Origin: Bacillota bacterium
GTDB lineage: Bacteria > Bacillota > Clostridia > Acetivibrionales > DTU013
Assembly: GCA_023415815.1 (NCBI GenBank)
Contig: JAEZJL010000081.1
Coordinates: 1-10,385 of the forward strand
Length of the DNA stretch: 10,385 bases
Direction: 5' to 3'
The position numbers and the translations under genes are program-made. The notes below the pieces were generated by a model. The model made no database searches and was not told the DNA's origin. It saw only the letters and a program-made list of their open reading frames with translations. Shown here piece after piece: positions 1 to 5,437 of the stretch. Positions within the stretch are counted from its first letter, which is position 1. Every line of letters begins with the position of its first letter.

Positions 1-1
1 C

Positions 2-2044
2 CTTATGTCCGGCAGGCTGCTTGAAATTACCGAAGAGGACATGAAGCTGCCCCCGGACGAGGGGCTGCTCTTTATCCGCAAAACCCTCCGGGCCGACCTG
101 CCCGAGGGGATGGCCAATGAGATAAACCGGCTGGCCGAGGGCTGGATAGGGGGCATACAGCTGATGGCTCTCGCTTCGGCTAAGGGGAGCAGGCCGGGCA
201 GGGAGGTCAGGGCGCTCAACAAGCCTACGGCAGATTACCTCTCGAGGGAGATTCTGGATTCGCTTGAGGAGGACGAGCGGGAGTTCCTCATAAAGACGTC
301 GATATTAAGCTATTTCGACGGAAGCATATGCGACAGGCTCCTGGATTCCGGAAGCTCGGAGGAAATGATTGCAAGGCTTCTCGGTAAAAACCTCTTTATG
401 GTGACCCTTGACGAAGGCAGGGGAGTTTACAGGTATCACAACATATTCGGTGAATTTCTGAGGCTGCGCTTTTCCAAGTACGGCGAGGATGTGAAAAGGG
501 GCATGCATTTAAAGGCGGCCGATATTTTCGAGAGCCTCGGGGATATTGAAGAGAGCGTAAGGCAGCTTCTGAAGACGGAGGATTACGGCAAGGCGCTGGG
601 AAAAATATCCATGATGGAGGACGGCCAGAGAAGATGGAGGTTCTTGAGGCACATTCCTCTTGAATATATAAAGGATAACAGGGAGATCATACTCCAGCTT
701 TTTTTCTATTATTACTGCAATATGGAATGGGAGCAGTGCAAAAGGCTTCTGGATTCTGTTGAAGACAAAACTGAAAACGATGCTTCGTGGAGGGCTTTGA
801 AAATTGCCAGGGCTCTTGTTTATGATTTTGATTTTGAAATGGACGCCATGTCCATGGACGAAATAGAAAACATGCAGATCAGCGATACGGTCAAGGCTCT
901 GATTTTCATCAAGACCTCCGCCTTCCTGCACATACAGGACAAGAACCGCGAAGCGCTGGAATGCGTCCGGAAGGCCGCTGTCCTGCAGGAAAAGCTTCAA
1001 AATCCTTATATCCAGTACTTTGTACTGAGCTCGGAATGCCAATCCCTCGAGGATATGGGCGAGCTGCTCCGGTGCGAGGCCATTTATGAGGAGGCCTTCC
1101 GGCTGATAGGCAGGCATGACTTCCTCACGCCGCTGCTTGAAAACAATTACATCGGAATAACCGGGGTATACCTTAAAAGCATGGCGCTGGACAAGGCGGA
1201 GGAATATCTTGGCAAAGCCCGCGAATGTCTGGGAGAGGAGTCCTCGGTCACCGATATCGCTTATGTTTACAACCTTATGGAACTGAAGATGCTCAAGGGC
1301 GAAAAGGAGGAGGCCAGGGAATGCTTCAACAAGCTTCTGGGCTATACGGCTTATTACAAGCTTGTACACGCTTCGGGCCTTCTGAAATACACGCTTTATC
1401 TGGACAATACGGAGCTGCGGCTTTTAAGGGAGTATATCGATTCATACGAAAAGCTGGAAGAAAAATATGTCAGGACGGATGACAGGCTTATGTATTCCCT
1501 GGCTCTGTATACGGGAGGAAATCCGGCCGGGGCTTACGAGACCCTCGATGTGGTGCTGCAGGACACCCGCAGGACCAAGACCAAGTATAAGCTTGTGGAG
1601 GCGATCCTCCTGAAGGTGACGATGCTCAATGACAATTTCAATGATAATAAAAGGGAGATCTTCAACCTGCTGAGGGAGGCGGTTTACTACAGCTATGAAA
1701 ACAGAATCCTTTCGCCGTATTTTCTCGCAGGCGGAAAAATTGCGGGGCTTTTAACGACGCTGAGGGAATCGAGGACAAATGACCTTAACAAGCACGAAAA
1801 GGCCTTTATCGGAGATATCCTCAGGCTTTTCGACCCGGACGCGAAGGAGGGAATCTTAAGCGAGAGGGAGCTGCAGGTGCTGCAGGAAATGTCCGGCGGG
1901 GCTTCCAACAGGGAGATAGGAGAGAGGCTTTATATATCGGTTTCAACCGTCAAAACCCATATCATCAATATCTATTCCAAGCTCGAGGCGTCCAACAGGG
2001 TGGAAGCCCTTGACAGAGCCAGGGAACTGGGGCTGCTGCCATAG
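2..2044 (+). CDS. MalT/LuxR-type ATP-dependent transcriptional regulator, 5'-truncated by window edge
   Basis: C-terminal roughly 680 residues of a large regulator; the frame is open to the left edge (codon CTT at 2-4). The ATG at 5 sits inside a stretch (SGRLLEITEEDM, then EGWIGGIQLMALA) that matches the end of the signalling-ATPase domain of MalT-like proteins, so it is probably internal, and the nucleotide-binding N-terminus is outside the window. The middle (about nt 480-1800) is helical and TPR-like. The C-terminal LuxR/GerE helix-turn-helix is at about nt 1850-2040, with LSERELQVLQ, SNREIGERLYIS and STVKTHIINIYSKL. Family knowledge: these proteins oligomerise with ATP and an inducer and then activate promoters. 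The inducer cannot be inferred. A 69-base gap separates it from the L25 gene, so co-regulation is not implied. The family call is firm, the target unknown. Confidence 0.9.
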   Translation, partial: LMSGRLLEITEEDMKLPPDEGLLFIRKTLRADLPEGMANEINRLAEGWIGGIQLMALASAKGSRPGREVRALNKPTADYLSREILDSLEEDEREFLIKTSILSYFDGSICDRLLDSGSSEEMIARLLGKNLFMVTLDEGRGVYRYHNIFGEFLRLRFSKYGEDVKRGMHLKAADIFESLGDIEESVRQLLKTEDYGKALGKISMMEDGQRRWRFLRHIPLEYIKDNREIILQLFFYYYCNMEWEQCKRLLDSVEDKTENDASWRALKIARALVYDFDFEMDAMSMDEIENMQISDTVKALIFIKTSAFLHIQDKNREALECVRKAAVLQEKLQNPYIQYFVLSSECQSLEDMGELLRCEAIYEEAFRLIGRHDFLTPLLENNYIGITGVYLKSMALDKAEEYLGKARECLGEESSVTDIAYVYNLMELKMLKGEKEEARECFNKLLGYTAYYKLVHASGLLKYTLYLDNTELRLLREYIDSYEKLEEKYVRTDDRLMYSLALYTGGNPAGAYETLDVVLQDTRRTKTKYKLVEAILLKVTMLNDNFNDNKREIFNLLREAVYYSYENRILSPYFLAGGKIAGLLTTLRESRTNDLNKHEKAFIGDILRLFDPDAKEGILSERELQVLQEMSGGASNREIGERLYISVSTVKTHIINIYSKLEASNRVEALDRARELGLLP

Positions 2045-2077
2045 CCGGGGGTAGGATGAAAGTAATAATTTCTGTCA

Positions 2078-2112
2078 ATAATAACCTTTGATTATTAATC
2101 GGAGGTTATTAT
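2078..2112 (+). promoter_or_regulatory. Hairpin covering the L25/Ctc ribosome-binding site
   Basis: The arms ATAATAACCT (2078-2087) and AGGTTATTAT (2103-2112) are perfect 10-bp reverse complements with a 15-base loop; two further G-U pairs could close the loop. The right arm takes up most of the Shine-Dalgarno GGAGG (2101-2105) and ends two bases before the ATG at 2114. A second possible stem, 2063-2069 with 2091-2097 (TAATAAT/ATTATTA), interleaves with it, so the leader could switch folds or form a pseudoknot. The pairing is seen directly. Translational control is inference, and the A/T-rich arms make the stem only moderately stable. Confidence 0.5.
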
Positions 2113-2113
2113 A

Positions 2114-2725
2114 ATGAAAAAATCATCGCTGAAGCTCGAAAAACGCAATGAAGTAGGAGGAGGCAGGGCGGAAAGGCTGCGCGGCCGCGGACTGGTGCCG
2201 GCGGTCGTCTACGGAAAGGGCATGGAAGCCGCCGCGGCTAGCGTAAAAAAGGACGACCTGGACGCATTTCTCAGAACAAACAGCAGAAACTCGGTTTTCA
2301 ATACGGAATTTGCGGAAGATCAGGATATGTCCGTGCTGATAAAGGATATACAGTACGACCCGGTACGCAAGGATATCGTACACCTGGATTTTCAGAAGGT
2401 GAATTCGAATGAGAGGGTTCAGGTGGAGGTCCCGGTAAGGGTCATCGGAAGGGAATCGGTTGAAAAAGCCGGAAACGTGGTTTCCCACCAAATGAATACG
2501 GTTACGGTCGAATGCCTGCCCGGAGATATTCCGGCGCATGCGGACGCCGATATTTCGGGCTTGAAGCCCGGGCGCAGCTTTACGGCGGGGGATTTCATAT
2601 TTCCGCAAAGCGTTACGCTGCTCTCCAGAGCCGGAGATATCGTTTTGACGGTAAACGGCCGCGAGCCGGAGCCCGAAGCCAAGACGCCCATAAAGTCAGA
2701 AACGAAAACCGTACAGGAAATATGA
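2114..2725 (+). CDS. rplY: 50S ribosomal protein L25 / general stress protein Ctc
   Basis: Binds 5S rRNA in the central protuberance of the large ribosomal subunit. At 203 residues it is the long TL5/Ctc form rather than the roughly 95-residue E. coli L25. The N-terminal L25 domain (about residues 4-92) has LRGRGLVPAVVYGKG and DIQYDPVRKDIVHLDFQKV. The C-terminal beta-rich TL5 domain (about 95-185) has VQVEVPVRVIG and LPGDIPAHADADISGLKPG. A short charged tail ends the protein. The ATG at 2114 follows GGAGG (2101-2105) at 8 bases, and no other start fits. The site is inside a 10-bp stem, which suggests controlled translation. In Bacillus the homologue ctc is a sigma-B stress gene, but I see no sigma-B promoter here. 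Confidence 0.95.
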   Translation: MKKSSLKLEKRNEVGGGRAERLRGRGLVPAVVYGKGMEAAAASVKKDDLDAFLRTNSRNSVFNTEFAEDQDMSVLIKDIQYDPVRKDIVHLDFQKVNSNERVQVEVPVRVIGRESVEKAGNVVSHQMNTVTVECLPGDIPAHADADISGLKPGRSFTAGDFIFPQSVTLLSRAGDIVLTVNGREPEPEAKTPIKSETKTVQEI

Positions 2726-2744
2726 GCCCTTTCTTTTTAAATTT

Positions 2745-2774
2745 TTGATTAGAGCGGCGTTTTGGGTGTAATAT
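2745..2774 (+). promoter_or_regulatory. Candidate sigma-A promoter for the thioredoxin-like/zwf/cyclase unit
   Basis: TTGATT (2745-2750), an 18-base spacer and TAATAT (2769-2774) lie in the 82-base gap after the L25 gene. Transcription would begin near 2781, leaving a leader of about 27 bases before the ATG at 2808. The match is reasonable but the sequence is A/T rich, so the call is tentative. No strong terminator is visible between the L25 stop and this site, so read-through is also possible. Confidence 0.45.
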
Positions 2775-2807
2775 TAAAGGTAACATAATTCTGAGATGAG
2801 GAATATT

Positions 2808-3161
2808 ATGGTTAATAGATTGACGCTTTCCGGGGACACAGTCCGGGACGCCATCGAAAACGGAGAATTCGGCGGCGATGTGATTTCGTCCGCGGAGACG
2901 GTGGTCGTTGTCATGACCCAGGACTGGTGCCCGCAGTGGCATAACATGAAAAGCTGGATTTACGGGCTCGAGACCGGAAAAACAGTGGATATTTATGAGA
3001 TCGTATATAATAAAGAACCGTATTTCAATGAATTCATGAGCTTCAAGGAAAACATATGGAACAACCATTCCGTGCCTTATCTGAGGTTTTATGAAAAAGG
3101 CGGCCTTACGAGGCAGACCAATTACATAGGAAGGTCTGAGTTCGCAAGAATCGTAGGCTGA
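2808..3161 (+). CDS. Thioredoxin-fold protein with a single cysteine (WCPQW)
   Basis: A 117-residue soluble protein. A hydrophobic strand (TVVVVMTQD) leads into W40-C41-P42-Q43-W44, where thioredoxins carry WCGPC, and SVPYLRFYEKG (P90) matches the cis-proline strand of the fold. C41 is the only cysteine, so the usual intramolecular dithiol reaction is impossible. It could act as a monothiol (mixed disulfide, glutaredoxin-like), bind a ligand, or be non-catalytic. I chose the ATG at 2808 because GATGAGG (2795-2801) lies six bases before it; an in-frame ATG at 2796 has no properly spaced site. It begins a unit with zwf (23-base gap). Fold assignment is by motif reading; the function is unknown. 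Confidence 0.75.
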   Translation: MVNRLTLSGDTVRDAIENGEFGGDVISSAETVVVVMTQDWCPQWHNMKSWIYGLETGKTVDIYEIVYNKEPYFNEFMSFKENIWNNHSVPYLRFYEKGGLTRQTNYIGRSEFARIVG

Positions 3162-3184
3162 CTGATATTAAAGGGGGGGCCGGG

Positions 3185-4696
3185 ATGTTTATGAATCCGC
3201 TTGAAAGCACGGATTATTCATGCATATTTGTCATATTCGGCGGGACGGGCGACCTGACAAAAAGGAAGCTGATGCCCGCTTTTTACAGTCTGTTCTCCGA
3301 AGGCTCCCGCCTCGGCAGGTCGGCGGTGGTATCCGTCGGCAGGCGCGGGATGAGTGACGAAGCCTTCAGGGAGTATATGTATTCGGCGGTAAAAAGCTAT
3401 TCCAGGCTGAAGATAGACGATGCGGCATGGGCCGCCTTCAGCGGCAGGGTCTTTTACAGACAGTTTGATTTCAGCTCTGACATCAAGGGCTACAGCGACC
3501 TGAACGGCTTTCTTTGCAGCCTCGACAGGCAGTTTGGGACCAACGGGAACAGGATTTTTTACCTTGCGGTCGCGCCGGGGCATTTCGATACGATCGTCAA
3601 AAGCCTCTATTCACAGGGGATGCTTGAGCAGAAGGCGTCCTGGCAGAGAGTAATGATAGAGAAGCCCTTCGGCTCCGGACTGAACACGGCCAGAAAGCTG
3701 AACGACAGTATTTCCGAGGTGCTGGGCGAAGAGAATATCTTCAGGGTGGACCACTACCTCGGCAAGGAAATGATACAGAATATACTGACCCTGCGGTTTG
3801 CCAATTCACTTTTTGAACCGCTCTGGAACCAGCATTACATCGACAATATACAGATAACCTCCTCCGAGACGCTGGGTATCGAGGAGCGGGGAGGGTATTA
3901 CGAGAGCTCCGGCATACTCAAGGACATGCTCCAGAACCACCTCCTGCAAATGCTCACGCTGATTGCCATGGAGCCGCCCGTCAGGCTGGAGCCCGAATGC
4001 ATCAGAGATGAGAAGGTGAAGGTGCTGCGCTCCCTCAGGCCTTTTGACGGCTCGATGGCCGGAGATATCGTGCGGGGCCAGTACGGAGAAGGCGCCGTCA
4101 AAGGCGTCGGGGCTGCGGCTTACAGGAAAGAGGAAAAGGTCTCGCCGGATTCTGATACCGATACGTTTATTGCTCTCAAGGTATTCATAGACAATTTCAG
4201 ATGGGGCGGCGTACCGTTTTATATCCGGTCCGGCAAAAGGCTGAACAGAAAGACCACGGAGATTGCCGTAGAGTTCAAAAAGCTTCCGGGCACCGGCTTG
4301 TTCAAAGACTTCGAACAGACGGGGCCCAACATCCTCGTTTTTGAGATACAGCCCAGAGAGGGCTTCTTTTTCAGGATCAACGCCAAAAAGCCGGGAAGCG
4401 ATTTCCTCACCGAGGAGGTAAGGATGGATTACTGCCAGAGCTGCAGGATCGGAATAAACTCTCCCGAGGCCTATGAGAGGCTGCTGCTGGAATGCGCCAG
4501 GAACAATGCGGCCCTCTTTACCCGCTGGGATGAGCTTGAGCTGTCGTGGAGCTTTGTCGACGGCATTGAAAAAGTACTGCGTGAAATACCTCACAAATAC
4601 CCGAACTACACCGCGGGGAGCGGCGGTCCCGAAGAAGCCTTCGAACTGGTGAGACGGGACGGCAGGGTCTGGTGGGATAACGAAGAGGAGGAATAG
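3185..4696 (+). CDS. zwf: Glucose-6-phosphate 1-dehydrogenase
   Basis: Oxidises glucose 6-phosphate to 6-phosphogluconolactone with NADP+ (or NAD+), the entry step of the oxidative pentose phosphate pathway, in the cytoplasm. The 503 residues are the usual length. The N-terminal Rossmann fold has FGGTGDLTKRKL (residues 18-29), followed by EKPFG. The family signature RVDHYLGKE (D189, H190, K194) binds substrate. The catalytic-base region GGYYESSGILKDMLQNH puts the expected His at 252. A C-terminal G6PD domain follows, with PFYIRSGKRL. No damage is visible. The ATG at 3185 sits five bases after a G-rich site (3172-3179); ATG 3191 is possible but too far from it. The last codons contain the ribosome site of the next gene, so the two are likely translationally coupled. 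No lactonase or 6-phosphogluconate dehydrogenase gene is present in the window. Confidence 0.97.
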   Translation: MFMNPLESTDYSCIFVIFGGTGDLTKRKLMPAFYSLFSEGSRLGRSAVVSVGRRGMSDEAFREYMYSAVKSYSRLKIDDAAWAAFSGRVFYRQFDFSSDIKGYSDLNGFLCSLDRQFGTNGNRIFYLAVAPGHFDTIVKSLYSQGMLEQKASWQRVMIEKPFGSGLNTARKLNDSISEVLGEENIFRVDHYLGKEMIQNILTLRFANSLFEPLWNQHYIDNIQITSSETLGIEERGGYYESSGILKDMLQNHLLQMLTLIAMEPPVRLEPECIRDEKVKVLRSLRPFDGSMAGDIVRGQYGEGAVKGVGAAAYRKEEKVSPDSDTDTFIALKVFIDNFRWGGVPFYIRSGKRLNRKTTEIAVEFKKLPGTGLFKDFEQTGPNILVFEIQPREGFFFRINAKKPGSDFLTEEVRMDYCQSCRIGINSPEAYERLLLECARNNAALFTRWDELELSWSFVDGIEKVLREIPHKYPNYTAGSGGPEEAFELVRRDGRVWWDNEEEE

Positions 4697-4698
4697 CG

Positions 4699-5319
4699 AT
4701 GCGGATATACGATGTTTCTATGACCATACAGGAGGACATGGCCGTATACAAGAATCTGGAGGGAAAACGGCCCGCTATCCGCCTGGACAGAAAAATGCCT
4801 GAGGACAGCGTCAATGAATCGGTAATTACCGTTAACGTGCATACGGGGACCCACATAGACGCTCCCGGTCATATCCTCGAGGGCGGCGCGGGCGTTGAAG
4901 CCCTTGACCTGGAGCGCCTGACTGGACAGTGCAGGGTATGCGACCTGACGTGCGTTGAAAACGGAATAGGCGCGAAGGAGCTCGAGGACTGCGGCATAAA
5001 AGAGGGGGACTTTGTGCTCCTGAAGACAAAAAATTCATTTACCGAAGAGTTCAAGGCGGACTTTGCATTCCTGGAAAGAAGCGGCGCTCAGTACCTGGCC
5101 GACAGGAATGCAAGAGGCGTCGGCATAGACGCTCTCGGAATCGAAAGAGGGCAGCCCGGCCACGAGACCCACAGGATACTCATGAACCGGGGAATCGTTA
5201 TCATCGAGGGCCTCAGGCTCAAGGACATCGACGCCGGGGAATACCTCATGTGCGCGCTGCCGATAAAAATAAAGGGGGCGGACGGCGCGCCCGCCAGAGT
5301 TGTGCTGATGAAGGAATGA
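4699..5319 (+). CDS. Cyclase-family metal-dependent hydrolase (kynurenine formamidase-like fold)
   Basis: 206 residues, typical for the cyclase family (PF04199; relatives include kynurenine formamidase KynB and isatin hydrolase). The metal site is intact: HTGTHIDAPGH gives H48, H52, D54 and H58. Downstream, VGIDALGIE, H155/H158 and IIEGL (E170) correspond to the second half of the active site, and the C-terminal ALPIKIKGADGAPARVVLM is characteristic. The start is two bases after the zwf stop, with GAGGAGG (4685-4691) inside zwf at seven bases. No tryptophan-degradation gene is nearby, so KynB itself is not supported. The substrate is unknown: family members open amide, lactam or ester bonds. 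Its tight pairing with zwf suggests a role near that pathway, which is inference. Confidence 0.9.
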   Translation: MRIYDVSMTIQEDMAVYKNLEGKRPAIRLDRKMPEDSVNESVITVNVHTGTHIDAPGHILEGGAGVEALDLERLTGQCRVCDLTCVENGIGAKELEDCGIKEGDFVLLKTKNSFTEEFKADFAFLERSGAQYLADRNARGVGIDALGIERGQPGHETHRILMNRGIVIIEGLRLKDIDAGEYLMCALPIKIKGADGAPARVVLMKE

Positions 5320-5372
5320 TTTGGTTTATTACCGTATGGTTACAAAACACTTAAAAAAGGATTAATTTACAG

Positions 5373-5436
5373 GTTATTTTCTGTTTGCCGTCGAAATATA
5401 TAATATATTGTGTTTATAAAGCAAACAGGAGATAAT
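5373..5436 (+). promoter_or_regulatory. Long stem masking the ribosome site and first ATG of the wall hydrolase gene
   Basis: The left arm 5373-5388 (GTTATTTTCTGTTTGC) pairs without a break with the right arm 5421-5436 (GCAAACAGGAGATAAT): 13 Watson-Crick and three G-U pairs around a 32-base loop. The right arm contains the whole Shine-Dalgarno AGGAG (5427-5431) and reaches into the first ATG (5435). The loop contains TATAAT (5399-5404). A transcript starting just after that box would lack the left arm and have a free ribosome site, whereas a transcript arriving from upstream would fold and be masked. The pairing is seen; the regulatory logic is inference. Confidence 0.6.
5399..5404 (+). promoter_or_regulatory. 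Candidate -10 box for the wall hydrolase gene
   Basis: A perfect TATAAT lies 33 bases before the preferred start at 5438, in an A/T-rich gap of 115-118 bases after the cyclase gene. The -35 region at normal spacing (about 5375-5382) is only weakly TTGACA-like, so an alternative sigma factor or an activator might be needed. Other -10-like hexamers overlap it, such as TATATT at 5404-5409. Confidence 0.35.
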
Positions 5437-5437
5437 G

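Noticed and set aside
509..1369. A 286-codon open frame on the - strand inside the LuxR-type regulator gene
   Set aside because: It is entirely opposite a well-supported regulator, its translation resembles no family I recognise, and I see no ribosome site or separate promoter; it is a by-product of the biased codon use on the other strand.
2088..2115. TTGATT, 16 bases, TATAAT promoter-like pair before the L25 gene
   Set aside because: The -10 overlaps the ATG at 2114, so any transcript would start inside the coding region; the A/T-rich leader explains the match.
3806..4594. A 262-codon open frame on the - strand inside zwf
   Set aside because: It lies opposite conserved G6PD sequence including the QNH region, and its peptide shows no recognisable domain.
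4699..5319. Calling the cyclase-family gene kynB (kynurenine formamidase)
   Set aside because: The metal-binding motif is shared by the whole family, and no kynurenine-pathway gene is nearby; the context points elsewhere.
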